This document shows positions 1-7,369 of a DNA stretch of 24,805 nucleotides, one piece after another. Each line of letters begins with the position of its first letter. Position 1 is the first letter of the stretch. The translations under genes and the position numbers were made by a program. Origin of the DNA: DATADD01 sp036258675 (GTDB lineage Bacteria; Actinomycetota; CADDZG01; WHSQ01); contig DATADD010000036.1 of the NCBI GenBank assembly GCA_036258675.1, positions 1 to 24,805 on the forward strand, read 5' to 3'. The notes under the pieces were generated by a model. That model ran no database searches, had not been told where the DNA came from, and saw only the letters and a list, made by a program, of their open reading frames with translations.

Positions 1-1093
1 CGGCGGCACCCGCCTCGGCCGACGACACCAGCACCTGTCCCAGCTCCTCTACCGCACCCACGAGCCAGGCGCGCCGGGCGGGGTCCAGCTCCGAGAGCAC
101 GTCGTCGAGCAGCACCACGGGAGCCTCCCCGAGTGCGTCGCAGAGGAGGTCGTACTCGGCCAGCTTGAGGGCCAGCGCGGCGGTCCTCTGGTCGCCCTGC
201 GATGCGAACGCGCGGGCGTCCAGGCGCCCGTCCTCGCCCACGCCCACGACGACGTCGTCGCGCTGCGGCCCCACGAGAGACACACCCCGCTCGATCTCCT
301 TCGCCCGCGACGCCTCGAGCGCGGCCTCGAGCGCGCCGCGCAACCTGTCCTCGCCCGCCGACCCGAGCTCGTCGAGAGACAGGTCGCCGGCTCCTGGCAC
401 CCACTCGCTCTCGTAGGTCAGCAGGAGCCGGCCGCCGCCGGCGACGGATCCGTAGCGCCTGTCCGCCGGGGGGCCGAGCCGGCCGAGGGCCTCGAGACGC
501 GCCGCGGCCAGCGCCGCCCCCGCCCGGCACAGCGCCTCGTCCCACACCTCGAGCGTGGGACCCGCCGCGCGCGCCCCGCCGCCGTGGCGGGGCATCGACC
601 GCAGGAGCGCGTTGCGCTGGCGCAGGACGCGCTCCCACTCCCGCCGCAGGCCCTCGCGCGCGGGGCGAAGCTTCACCACGAGATCGTCGAGGAACCGGCG
701 TCGGCCCTCCGGAGAGCCCTTGATGAGCGACAGCTCGTCGGGGCCGAAGAACACCGTCGTGACGGTCTCGGCGAGCCGGCGGACCCCGGCCACGGGGGTC
801 TTGTTCACCAGCGCCCGCGCGCCGCGCCCCGGCCGGATCTCGAGGTCCACCCGCACCGTCCGCGTCCCCCGGCTCACGCGGGCGTGCAGCAGAGCGCGCT
901 CGCTACCCTTGCGTACCAGGGCCGCGTCGGATGAGCGCGGCGACCCGAGCCCGCTGAGGCAGTGGATCGACTCGAGGAGGTTGGTCTTGCCTTGGGCGTT
1001 GCGGCCGATGACGAGGTTGAGGCCCGGCGCCAGCGCGAGATGCGCCCTCTCGTAGTTGCGAAAGTCCTCGAGGGCAAGCTCGTCTACCCGCAA
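1..1093 (-). CDS. recF: DNA replication and repair protein RecF (3' end missing)
   Basis: RecF is a cytoplasmic SMC-like ATPase that binds gapped DNA and helps load RecA through RecFOR. About 364 codons are visible and the frame is still open at the window edge, so a short C-terminal part is missing. Near the N-terminus the protein has DFRNYERA, then a Walker A GRNAQGKTN. The C-terminal part has LVGPQRDD, typical of RecF, and the Walker B VVLLDDVLSELDP. I checked that the Walker A and Walker B regions are in the same frame. There is no ATG near the start. The best start is TTG at 1093, eight bases after the dnaN stop, giving a product that begins MRVDELALEDF. The short gap implies cotranscription and probably translational coupling with dnaN. 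Confidence 0.93.
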   Translation of the reverse strand, partial: MRVDELALEDFRNYERAHLALAPGLNLVIGRNAQGKTNLLESIHCLSGLGSPRSSDAALVRKGSERALLHARVSRGTRTVRVDLEIRPGRGARALVNKTPVAGVRRLAETVTTVFFGPDELSLIKGSPEGRRRFLDDLVVKLRPAREGLRREWERVLRQRNALLRSMPRHGGGARAAGPTLEVWDEALCRAGAALAAARLEALGRLGPPADRRYGSVAGGGRLLLTYESEWVPGAGDLSLDELGSAGEDRLRGALEAALEASRAKEIERGVSLVGPQRDDVVVGVGEDGRLDARAFASQGDQRTAALALKLAEYDLLCDALGEAPVVLLDDVLSELDPARRAWLVGAVEELGQVLVSSAEAGAA

Positions 1094-1100
1094 CCAGGCC

Positions 1101-2234
1101 CTACGACAGCCGCACGGGCATCAGCAGATAGGTAAAGCTCTCGTCGCCCTCGCCTCGCAGGATGGCGGGCTTGAGCCCATCCCCCGCCTGCAGCAAGAGG
1201 CGCTCGCCCTGGATCGCGGTGCCCCCCTCGTAGAGGAAGCCGGGGTTGAACGCGATCACGAGCGGTTCCCCCTCGTAGTCCGCGTCGATGAGCTCTTGGC
1301 CCTCGCCGACGTCCGGGGTATGCGCGGAGATCTCCAGCTCGGACGCAAGGTTCAGCTTGACCGGCATGTTGTTCTGCGCCAGCAACCCCACCCGCTTCAC
1401 CACCTCGAGCAGCGTCTCCCGCGCGACGATGAGTCGGTTGGGATAACCCTCGGGGATCAGCTGCCTGTACTTGGGGAACTCCCCTTCGATGTAACGAGAT
1501 CCGATCACCGTGCGCGCGGGCGCGCCGCCCTCGCCTCCGCTGAGCGAGAAGACCACGAGGTTGTCCCTCACCTCCGCATCCACCGCGCGCCCAGCCCCTT
1601 GCAAGGCGCGGGCCAGCTCGCCCACCGTCCGGGCCGGCAGCACCACGCGTCTCTCCTCCGGCGGCCCGCCCGAGACCTCCAGCGTCTTGACCGCGAGGCG
1701 GTACGAGTCCGTCGCAGCCAGCGTCAAGCGGCCCTGCTCGATCTCCCACAGCACCCCTGTGAGCACCTGCCTGCTCTCGTCTCCCGACGCGCTGCGCACG
1801 ACCTGGGAGAGCGCGGTTGCGAGCGAAGGCCCTTCGAGCGTGATCGTCACGCCATCGCCCTCGGCCTTGTCCTCGATCGGGAGCGCCGGATAGTCCTCGG
1901 CCGCCAGCGCCTTGACCCGGAACTGCCCCCGCCCCGACCCGATCTCGACCTCGCCGTCACCGCGGGCGAAGCTGACACGGCCCGGCGCCAGGCTGCGCGA
2001 CATCTCTCCGAGCAGCCGTCCCGGCACGATCACGGTGCCGGGCTCGTCCACGCCCGCCTCGAACGAAGTCCCCATCGACAGCTCGAGATCGGTGGCCCCG
2101 ACCGCCACGAAGCCCTCCTCGGACGCCTCGATCTTCAGCCCGGACAGCACGGGCAGCGTCGCTCGGTTCGAGATCGCCCGAGAGGCGAACTGAACCGCCT
2201 CGACGAGGTCGTCGCGCTCACACCGGAACTTCAT
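1101..2234 (-). CDS. dnaN: DNA polymerase III subunit beta (sliding clamp)
   Basis: This is the ring-forming processivity clamp that tethers the replicative polymerase to DNA. At 377 residues it has the usual length for three clamp folds. The N-terminus MKFRCERDDLVEAV, the internal TLPVLSGLKIEA, the EDYPALP segment near the end of the first fold and the C-terminal end SFTYLLMPVRLS are all typical of bacterial beta clamps. The last segment contributes to the hydrophobic pocket that binds partner peptides. The ATG at 2234 has a strong Shine-Dalgarno sequence, GGGAGGAG, a few bases upstream. It follows dnaA across a 273-base gap and directly precedes recF, the standard dnaA-dnaN-recF order. Confidence 0.98.
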   Translation of the reverse strand: MKFRCERDDLVEAVQFASRAISNRATLPVLSGLKIEASEEGFVAVGATDLELSMGTSFEAGVDEPGTVIVPGRLLGEMSRSLAPGRVSFARGDGEVEIGSGRGQFRVKALAAEDYPALPIEDKAEGDGVTITLEGPSLATALSQVVRSASGDESRQVLTGVLWEIEQGRLTLAATDSYRLAVKTLEVSGGPPEERRVVLPARTVGELARALQGAGRAVDAEVRDNLVVFSLSGGEGGAPARTVIGSRYIEGEFPKYRQLIPEGYPNRLIVARETLLEVVKRVGLLAQNNMPVKLNLASELEISAHTPDVGEGQELIDADYEGEPLVIAFNPGFLYEGGTAIQGERLLLQAGDGLKPAILRGEGDESFTYLLMPVRLS

Positions 2235-2320
2235 CTGCTCCTCCCGTTGGTTCCTTGCGGCACCAGCCTACGGGCGCCGTGAGACATGACAGTGACCCGG
2301 AGCACACTTCTATGAGGAGT

Positions 2321-2337
2321 TATCTGAGAAACAGATA
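2321..2337. repeat. Inverted repeat in the AT-rich part of the origin gap
   Basis: TATCTG and CAGATA form perfect 6-base arms around the 5-base spacer AGAAA. There is no following T-run, so it does not look like an intrinsic terminator. It lies in the AT-rich segment and could be a protein-binding site or part of the unwinding region. Confidence 0.5.
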
Positions 2338-2476
2338 GTGGTCGTAGTAGTGGCTGTGTAGTTGGGGATGAAACGGTCTCGGGGCAGGTCACGGCATGTG
2401 CCCGGGCGCGCGGATCCTGGTGGTGGGGACGCGCTACCCGGTAGCGATCGCGACGGTAGAGGTGGCCGTCTCTTGC

Positions 2477-2485
2477 TTGTCCACC
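2477..2485 (+). promoter_or_regulatory. DnaA-box-like site
   Basis: TTGTCCACC differs at the last base only from the actinobacterial DnaA box TTGTCCACA. It lies just downstream of dnaA in the candidate origin. Confidence 0.5.
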
Positions 2486-2507
2486 GTCGTGCCGGGATCC
2501 CGCCGTC

Positions 2508-2516
2508 TTATCCACG
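2508..2516 (+). promoter_or_regulatory. DnaA-box-like site overlapping the dnaA stop codon
   Basis: TTATCCACG differs at the last base from the classical DnaA box TTATCCACA. Its first three bases are the complement of the dnaA TAA stop codon, so the site overlaps the end of dnaA. It is in the same orientation as the site at 2477-2485. Confidence 0.5.
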
Positions 2517-3899
2517 GGCCGCCCGCTGGCGGATGCGGGTGGTGAGCTCCCGCACCTGCTCGTAGACGTTCTCCGACTGCTGGAGCTGCTCCCGGACCTT
2601 GTTCGTGGCGTAGATCACCGTGGAGTGGTCTCGCCCCCCGAAGCGCCGACCGATCTCGGGCAGCGAGAGGTCGGTGAGCTCCCGGCAGAGGTACATGGCG
2701 GTCTGTCGGGCGGTTACCAGCGGGCGCGAGCGGCTTGCCGACCGGATCTCGTCGGGTGTGACGTCGAAGTACTCGGCCGCCACCGAGATGGCGAGGTCTG
2801 GGGTGACCCGGGCCTCGGTGGCGTCGGGAAGCAGGGACTGCAGAACGTCCTGGGTCAGCGCGAGCGTCATCTCGGAGCGCGTGAGCGAGGCATAGGCAGC
2901 GACGCGGATCAGCGCTCCCTCGAGCTCTCGGATGTTGGTCTGGATGCGGGCCGCGATGAAGTCCATGACCTCGGCGGGCACGTGGAGCCGCTCGGTCTCG
3001 CTCTTTTTCTGCAGGATCGCGAGCCGGGTCTCCAGGTCCGGGGGCTGGATGTCGGTGATGAGGCCCCATTCGAAGCGTGTGCGGAGGCGTTCTTCGAGGG
3101 TCGGGATCTTCTTCGGCGGGCGGTCCGAGGTGATGACGATCTGGCTGCCGGGGTGGAGCGCGTTGAAGGTGTGGAAGAACTCCTCCTGCGTGCGCTCCTT
3201 GCCTTCGAGGAACTGGATGTCGTCGATCAGAAGCAGGTCCGCCTGCCGGTAGCGCGCGTGGAACCCCGGCATCGTGCGCCGCTGCACCGCGAGGATGAAG
3301 TCGTTCATGAACTGTTCTGTGGAGACGTACCGAACCGTGAGATGCGGGTGGAACTCCTGCACGTAGCGCCCCACCGCGTGGAGCAGGTGGGTCTTGCCGA
3401 GGCCCGCGCCGCCGTAGACGAAGAGCGGGTTGTAGGCGTGGGCGGGCGCCTCCGCGGCGGCGAGGGCGGCTGCGTGCGCGAAGCGGTTCGAGGAGCCGAT
3501 GACGAAGGAGTCGAACGAGTACTTGGGGTGGAAAGGAGAGCGCGGCGCCGGGGTCTCTTCGTCCGCGGCGCCGTCCGCCTTCTGTGCATCGAGCGCGATG
3601 TCGGGGATGGGGTCCGGGGCGCCGTCGTCGTCCGCGGGCAGCAGAGCGACGTCGAGGGACCGGCCTGCGGCGCCGGCCACGGCGCGCCGGAGAGGGTCGA
3701 GGTAGCGAGCTTCGATCCACTGCTTGGCGAAGGAGCTCGGGACCGCGAGCACGAGCGTGTCGCCGTCGAGCGCGAGGGCGCGCGTGCGTCCGAACCAAGC
3801 GTGGAAGTTGCCCTCCGACACCTCCTGCTTGAGGTTGGCGGAGGCTCCCGCCCAGATGTCTGCGGGCGCGTCGGCGCGCGGGTCCGAGTAGGTCTGCAC
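2508..3899 (-). CDS. dnaA: Chromosomal replication initiator protein DnaA
   Basis: DnaA is the AAA+ initiator that binds DnaA boxes and melts oriC. From the start preferred here it is 463 residues long. Domain I is about residues 12-85, followed by a variable acidic linker. The ATPase domain has Walker A GGAGLGKT at 163-170 and Walker B LLLIDD at 222-227. The C-terminal helix-turn-helix domain carries the DnaA signature GGRDHSTVIYA. I chose GTG at 3899 because AAGGGGGA precedes it by about 5 bases and the product then begins MQTYSDPRADAP. A TTG at 3938 would add 13 residues that do not look like DnaA. DnaA-box-like sequences upstream suggest autoregulation. Confidence 0.96.
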   Translation of the reverse strand: MQTYSDPRADAPADIWAGASANLKQEVSEGNFHAWFGRTRALALDGDTLVLAVPSSFAKQWIEARYLDPLRRAVAGAAGRSLDVALLPADDDGAPDPIPDIALDAQKADGAADEETPAPRSPFHPKYSFDSFVIGSSNRFAHAAALAAAEAPAHAYNPLFVYGGAGLGKTHLLHAVGRYVQEFHPHLTVRYVSTEQFMNDFILAVQRRTMPGFHARYRQADLLLIDDIQFLEGKERTQEEFFHTFNALHPGSQIVITSDRPPKKIPTLEERLRTRFEWGLITDIQPPDLETRLAILQKKSETERLHVPAEVMDFIAARIQTNIRELEGALIRVAAYASLTRSEMTLALTQDVLQSLLPDATEARVTPDLAISVAAEYFDVTPDEIRSASRSRPLVTARQTAMYLCRELTDLSLPEIGRRFGGRDHSTVIYATNKVREQLQQSENVYEQVRELTTRIRQRAARG

Positions 3900-4029
3900 C
3901 AGATCCCCCTTCGTCGTGCAGCTTGCGGTTTTCCACAAGCGCCCGGGTCCCCCCCGGCGGTCCCGGAGGACCGCCTACAAGGACCTCGGCCGAGCGCACC
4001 CGAGGTCGCAGGGCGGCGCGCCGGCGGGT

Positions 4030-4061
4030 CTCTCCACAGGGCTGTCCACAGATGTGGACAA
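4030..4061. promoter_or_regulatory. DnaA-box cluster upstream of dnaA
   Basis: Three related 9-mers are close together. CTCTCCACA at 4030-4038 and CTGTCCACA at 4042-4050 are on the plus strand. TTGTCCACA, an exact match to the actinobacterial DnaA box, is on the minus strand at 4053-4061. The last two face each other two bases apart. Likely roles are dnaA autoregulation or origin function. Confidence 0.65.
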
Positions 4062-4246
4062 CTGCCAAACCTTGTCATGGCAGCGGCAGGGGGAAGCTGA
4101 GACCGGTGCCGTCGTGGGGAAGCGTCCGCAAGCCTCCGCTCCGACCACCGGGTCGGTGCGAGGCGGTGGCTATCGTAAGCAGGCGGACGCGAGGGAAGTC
4201 AAGGGAGACGGACGAGACCGTCGTGCGCGGGGGCCGCGCGAGCGCG

Positions 4247-4277
4247 TTGACGTGCAAAAACGGTGACCGTCTATACT
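4247..4277 (+). promoter_or_regulatory. Likely promoter of the rpmH-rnpA operon
   Basis: TTGACG at 4247-4252 resembles a housekeeping -35 element and TATACT at 4272-4277 fits the actinobacterial -10 pattern TANNNT. The 19-base spacer is somewhat long. The leader to the rpmH start would be about 80 bases. Confidence 0.5.
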
Positions 4278-4365
4278 TCCGCCGCACTTCGATAGTCCCC
4301 GCCTTCTTCGCGACCGCAGGCGCGACGGGGCGAGCGGGTGGCGCAACGGGATTGAGGGATCTCCG

Positions 4366-4503
4366 GTGACCAAGCGAACCTTCCAGCCGAACAACCGGCG
4401 CCGCAAGCGCAAGCATGGGTTTCGCGCCCGCATGAGGACGCGCTCGGGACGGGCCATCCTCAAGAGCCGCCGGGAGAAGGGCCGGGCTCGTCTCTCGGCT
4501 TGA
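4366..4503 (+). CDS. rpmH: 50S ribosomal protein L34
   Basis: L34 is a small, very basic protein of the large ribosomal subunit. The 45-residue product begins MTKRTFQPNNRRRKRKHGF and continues with the near-universal ARMRTRSGRA and a basic end RARLSA. The start is GTG, preceded by GAGGGA at a 6-base spacing. It is the first gene of the plus-strand run and rnpA follows after 22 bases, the usual arrangement beside dnaA. Confidence 0.97.
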   Translation: MTKRTFQPNNRRRKRKHGFRARMRTRSGRAILKSRREKGRARLSA

Positions 4504-4525
4504 AACCCCTGCACCGGAGCGTCCC

Positions 4526-4852
4526 GTGTCCCCGCGCGGGTCGCTGCGGGCGCGCCGCGATTTCGAGCGGGTGCGAACGGAGGGCACGCGCGTGAGCGGG
4601 CCGCGGCTGAGGGTGTGGGTCGCGCCCCAGCCGGATCCGGCCGGTCCCAGCCGCCTCGGGCTCGCGGTCGGCGCCGGGATCGGCCCCGCGGTGGTGCGCA
4701 ACCGGGCGCGCAGGCGCCTGCGAGCTGCGTGGCGCAGCGTCTCCCCGCCTCCGGGCCTCGATATGGTGGCGTCGGCCGGGCGCGGCATCGAGTCCGTCTC
4801 GTTCCAGAAATTGACAGCCACCTTTGCCCGGGCCGCCGAGGCGGAACGTTGA
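4526..4852 (+). CDS. rnpA: Ribonuclease P protein component
   Basis: This is the protein subunit that helps the RNase P ribozyme bind precursor tRNA and remove its 5' leader. The 108-residue length is typical. The N-terminal LRARRDFERVRTEG and the basic RNR helix VVRNRARRRLR at about 56-66 are family hallmarks. The RNA subunit gene is not in this window. The GTG start at 4526 has only a weak ribosome-binding site, but no better start lies in frame. The stop overlaps the start of yidD, so the two are probably translationally coupled. Confidence 0.94.
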   Translation: MSPRGSLRARRDFERVRTEGTRVSGPRLRVWVAPQPDPAGPSRLGLAVGAGIGPAVVRNRARRRLRAAWRSVSPPPGLDMVASAGRGIESVSFQKLTATFARAAEAER

Positions 4853-5094
4853 TCGGGGGCCGGAGCCCGCTGGCGTGGGGGCTCCTCGGCTTGCTGACCG
4901 CGTACCGGGCGATCGTGTCGCCGGTGCTCGGCCGCCACTGCCGCTACGAGCCGACGTGCTCCGCCTACACCGCCGAGGCGATCGCGCGCTTCGGGGCCCT
5001 GCGGGGCGCCGCCGCGGGACTTGCCCGGGTGGCTCGGTGCCATCCGTGGGCGCCGGGCGGCTTCGACCCGGTCCCGGAGAGAAGAGGCCGCTAG
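4849..5094 (+). CDS. yidD: Membrane protein insertion efficiency factor YidD
   Basis: YidD is a small membrane-associated protein that improves YidC-dependent insertion of inner-membrane proteins. The 81-residue product has the family pattern: an N-terminal hydrophobic/amphipathic stretch LLGLLTAYRAIVSPVLG, the cysteine motif HCRYEPTCSAYTAEAI, then RCHPWAPGGFDPVP near the end. The start is TTG at 4849, overlapping the rnpA stop as TTGA. The stop is immediately followed by the yidC ATG with no gap. Confidence 0.93.
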   Translation: MIGGRSPLAWGLLGLLTAYRAIVSPVLGRHCRYEPTCSAYTAEAIARFGALRGAAAGLARVARCHPWAPGGFDPVPERRGR

Positions 5095-6117
5095 ATGGCG
5101 ATCGGCTTCTTCGAGATCTTCTCGACCGCGCTCGCGGCGATCTTCTCCGTGGTGCGGGACTACGGCCTCGCGATCATCGTCCTCACGATCGCCGTCCGCC
5201 TCATCCTGCTGCCGCTCTCCATCAAGCAGACGAAGTCGATGCGCGAGATGCAGCGGATCCAGCCCGACGTCAAGCGCCTCCAACAGAAGTACAAGGGCGA
5301 CCGCCAGAAGATGAACACCGAGCTCATGGCCCTGTACAAGGAGCACGGCGTGAACCCGCTGGGAGGGTGCGCGCCCCTCCTGCTGCAGTTCCCCGTTCTC
5401 ATCGCTCTCTATTGGGTGATCAGGCAGCCCCTCGCCTACATGCAGCACATCAGCGACTGGGTCCTCCCCCGGCGGCTCGGGATCGCCTTCATCAACGACT
5501 CGACCTCCGCCGAGGTCATCGGGCGCGTCGTGGACGTCTACCGGTGGTTCGGGTCTCCGTTCCGCCTCGATTGCTCGGCGTCGCTGGCCCGGTCCGACAC
5601 CGTCCCCGACTGGATCCGGAGCTTCCAGCCGAGCGCGGGCGCGCTCGAGGTCGCCGGCTGCGGCTCGGGGGTGGCCGCCATCGTTCCGCACCTGCTGCTG
5701 CTCGGGGTCATGGGCTTCACGACCTACTACCAGCAGCGCCAGATGCAGGCGGCCCAGGGAGCCGCCGGCCCGCAGGCGCAGCAGATGCAGATGCTCACGA
5801 GGATCATGCCGATCTTCCTCGTGGTCATCGGCTACAGCTTCCCCGCGGGTCTCGTCCTCTACTGGACGATCACGAACCTGTGGACGATCGGGCAGCAGCG
5901 ACTGATGCTCAAGGGGTTCCCACCCGTCCTCCCCGGGGCAGACAAGGAGAGCCCGGCGCCCCCGACCAAGGGAAGCTCGACCAAGGCGACCAAGTCCGGC
6001 GCGTCCGGAGCGAGATCCGTGGGGGCGAAGCCCAAGGGAGCGCCGAGCAAGGGCCGCTCGGACGGACAGCGCGCGCCGGCGACCTCGTCGCCGTCCAAGC
6101 GCAAGCGGAGGCGATGA
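5095..6117 (+). CDS. yidC: Membrane protein insertase YidC/Oxa1
   Basis: YidC inserts and folds membrane proteins, alone or with SecYEG. At 340 residues it lacks the large periplasmic domain of proteobacterial YidC and so has the Gram-positive layout. R35 in the first core helix (TIAVRLILLPLS) matches the conserved groove arginine. It is followed by the cytoplasmic hairpin TKSMREMQRIQPDVKRLQ and the segment GVNPLGGCAPLLLQFPVLIALYW is also typical in parts. The C-terminal tail of roughly 50 residues is rich in Lys, Arg, Ser and Gly and ends KRKRRR, consistent with ribosome or RNA contact. The loop between the second and third helices contains two cysteines that could form a disulfide (inference). 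The stop overlaps the jag ATG. Confidence 0.96.
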   Translation: MAIGFFEIFSTALAAIFSVVRDYGLAIIVLTIAVRLILLPLSIKQTKSMREMQRIQPDVKRLQQKYKGDRQKMNTELMALYKEHGVNPLGGCAPLLLQFPVLIALYWVIRQPLAYMQHISDWVLPRRLGIAFINDSTSAEVIGRVVDVYRWFGSPFRLDCSASLARSDTVPDWIRSFQPSAGALEVAGCGSGVAAIVPHLLLLGVMGFTTYYQQRQMQAAQGAAGPQAQQMQMLTRIMPIFLVVIGYSFPAGLVLYWTITNLWTIGQQRLMLKGFPPVLPGADKESPAPPTKGSSTKATKSGASGARSVGAKPKGAPSKGRSDGQRAPATSSPSKRKRRR

Positions 6118-6662
6118 GCGACACGGGGCCGACCGAGCCGACGCCGGTGCCCGAAGCAACGGGCGGGCGGGCCGAGGTTGGCGACGAGGAAGGGCGCACC
6201 GAACCCTCCCCGCCGGAGGAGATCGCCGCGACCGCAGCGGAGTTCGTGGGCGGACTGCTCGAGGCGATGGGCATCGAGGGGCGCGTGTCCACGAAGGTGG
6301 AGGAGGGCAGGGCCATCGTCGACGTCGGGGGTGACGATCTCGGGCTCCTCATCGGGCGCCGCGGCCAGACCCTGGAGGCCCTTCAGGAGATCACCCGCAC
6401 CGCGGTCCAGCGCCGGCTGCGCAACCGGGTCCGGCTACTCGTCGACGTCGAGGGCTACCGGGCGCGCCGGAGAGCGTCGCTCGAGGACTACGCGCGGGCG
6501 ATGGCGCAGCGCGCCCGGGAGCGGGGGACCGAGATCGAGCTCGAGCCGATGAACCCCTACGAGCGCAAGATCGTGCACGACGCGATCGCCGAGGTCGACG
6601 GGGCGACCAGCTTCAGCGAGGGCGACGAGCCCTACCGGAAGGTCATCGTCCGCGGGGAGTAG
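6114..6662 (+). CDS. jag: KH/R3H single-stranded nucleic-acid-binding protein Jag (KhpB-like)
   Basis: Jag/KhpB proteins bind RNA through KH and R3H domains and in Gram-positive bacteria are linked to cell-envelope control. In this 182-residue protein the first 35 residues are acidic and proline-rich and do not resemble a Jag-N domain. The KH domain follows, with its GXXG loop GRRG at 81-84. The R3H domain carries R151KIVH155. The ATG at 6114 overlaps the yidC stop as ATGA, so translation is probably coupled. The yidC-jag pairing is widely conserved. Confidence 0.94.
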   Translation: MSDTGPTEPTPVPEATGGRAEVGDEEGRTEPSPPEEIAATAAEFVGGLLEAMGIEGRVSTKVEEGRAIVDVGGDDLGLLIGRRGQTLEALQEITRTAVQRRLRNRVRLLVDVEGYRARRRASLEDYARAMAQRARERGTEIELEPMNPYERKIVHDAIAEVDGATSFSEGDEPYRKVIVRGE

Positions 6663-6695
6663 GGCTGTGCCCGAGCTACAGCCGGTCTCGCAGCC

Positions 6696-6711
6696 TGTTC
6701 CACGGGGAACA
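6696..6711. promoter_or_regulatory. parS-like ParB-binding site 1
   Basis: TGTTCCACGGGGAACA matches the parS form TGTTCCACGTGGAACA at 15 of 16 positions, differing only at position 10. It lies in the jag-rsmG gap, about 1.6 kb upstream of parB and close to oriC, the expected place for a centromere site. Confidence 0.75.
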
Positions 6712-6733
6712 CATCGCTCGGGGGAAGAACGCG

Positions 6734-7369
6734 ATGGGGACAGGCCGCCGGGGCCGGCGGGGCCGTGACGGAAGCCCAGGTCAAGGGACGTTCCACGAGG
6801 AACATCTCCCGCCTCAGGCACGCGCCCTCCTAGCTGCCTACGCCGGTCTCGTGCGGCGGTGGGCGCCTCGTCTCGACCTCGTTGCTCCGGGGGACCTCGA
6901 GCGGCTCGAGCTCCGGCACGTGGCGGACTCCCTCCGGCTTCTCCCCCTGGTGCGCTCCGTGCCCGCGGGGCCGGCGGTCGACGTCGGATCCGGTGCCGGG
7001 CTTCCGGGCATCCCCCTCGCCATCGCGGAGCCGTCGCGGCTGTGGCGACTGCTGGAGCCGAGGAGGAGGAGGGCGGCCTTCCTCGAGGAGGTCGTGCGCG
7101 CCCTGTCGCTGGACTGCGAGGTGATCGCGCTCCCCGCCGAGCGGGCCGCGGGCGAGGCGCACCTGCGCGCGACCCACGCCTTCGCGGTCGCTCGAGCGGT
7201 CGCCCCTCCCGCGCGGGCCTTCCGCCTCCTCGCCCCGCTTGTGGCCCCCACGGGCGTGGCGGCCGTGTTCCTCGGCCGGGCCCGGGTCCCGCGCGGAGCC
7301 GAGGAATGGCAGAGGGGCGTTGCTATCATGCGCTCCGAGGGCGAAGGCGACCCGGGAGGCGGCGCCTGA
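6734..7369 (+). CDS. rsmG: 16S rRNA (guanine-527-N7)-methyltransferase RsmG
   Basis: RsmG (GidB) methylates N7 of G527 in 16S rRNA using S-adenosylmethionine. The 211-residue product has the entry segment LELRHVADSLRLLPL, the SAM-binding motif VDVGSGAGLPGIPLA at about 82-96, and AFAVARAVAP further on. The ATG at 6734 is preceded by GGGGGAAG. The first 20 residues are Gly/Arg-rich and unlike other RsmG proteins, but I find no in-frame ATG, GTG or TTG between 6734 and the conserved part. A parS-like site lies inside the 5' coding region. The 3' end overlaps the start chosen for parA by 64 bases. Confidence 0.92.
   Translation: MGTGRRGRRGRDGSPGQGTFHEEHLPPQARALLAAYAGLVRRWAPRLDLVAPGDLERLELRHVADSLRLLPLVRSVPAGPAVDVGSGAGLPGIPLAIAEPSRLWRLLEPRRRRAAFLEEVVRALSLDCEVIALPAERAAGEAHLRATHAFAVARAVAPPARAFRLLAPLVAPTGVAAVFLGRARVPRGAEEWQRGVAIMRSEGEGDPGGGA
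6789..6804. promoter_or_regulatory. parS-like ParB-binding site 2
   Basis: CGTTCCACGAGGAACA matches TGTTCCACGTGGAACA at 14 of 16 positions. Like site 1 it departs from the consensus at position 10. It sits 77 bases beyond site 1, inside the first codons of rsmG. Confidence 0.65.

Larger units (their letters stand above)
2235..2507. other. Candidate oriC between dnaA and dnaN
   Basis: This 273-base stretch holds no credible gene. Counting bases 2301-2360 gives 34 A/T out of 60, which is high against the surrounding very GC-rich sequence and could act as a DNA-unwinding element. The same segment contains a 6-base inverted repeat and TAG triplets (for example TAGTAG at 2345-2350) that loosely resemble the DnaA-trio. 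DnaA-box-like 9-mers lie at 2477-2485 and 2508-2516. The dnaA-dnaN gap is a common place for oriC in Actinomycetota. The boxes are few and imperfect, so the assignment rests mainly on position and base composition. Confidence 0.5.
3900..4365. other. Intergenic region between divergent dnaA and rpmH
   Basis: This 466-base gap separates the divergent replication and rpmH transcription units and contains no credible gene. It holds a DnaA-box cluster at 4030-4061, one more box-like TTTTCCACA at 3929-3937 just upstream of dnaA, and a likely rpmH promoter at 4247-4277. The rest is GC-rich and I recognise nothing in it. It could hold part of a split origin, or simply the autoregulated dnaA promoter. 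Confidence 0.6.

Noticed and set aside
1056..2282. Long plus-strand open frame opposite dnaN
   Set aside because: It is the complement of a clear beta-clamp gene; its translation is Arg/His/Leu-rich with no known motif, as expected for antisense frames in GC-rich DNA.
2231..2515. 94-codon minus-strand frame in the dnaN-dnaA gap
   Set aside because: No recognisable motif, and it overlaps the dnaN start region, AT-rich block and DnaA boxes; most likely non-coding.
2625..4100. Long plus-strand open frame opposite dnaA
   Set aside because: Antisense of DnaA; the codons of the real gene explain the lack of stops.
4075..6159. 694-codon minus-strand open frame opposite rpmH, rnpA, yidD and yidC
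   Set aside because: It covers four well-identified genes on the other strand and reads as low-complexity Arg/Ala/Pro-rich sequence.
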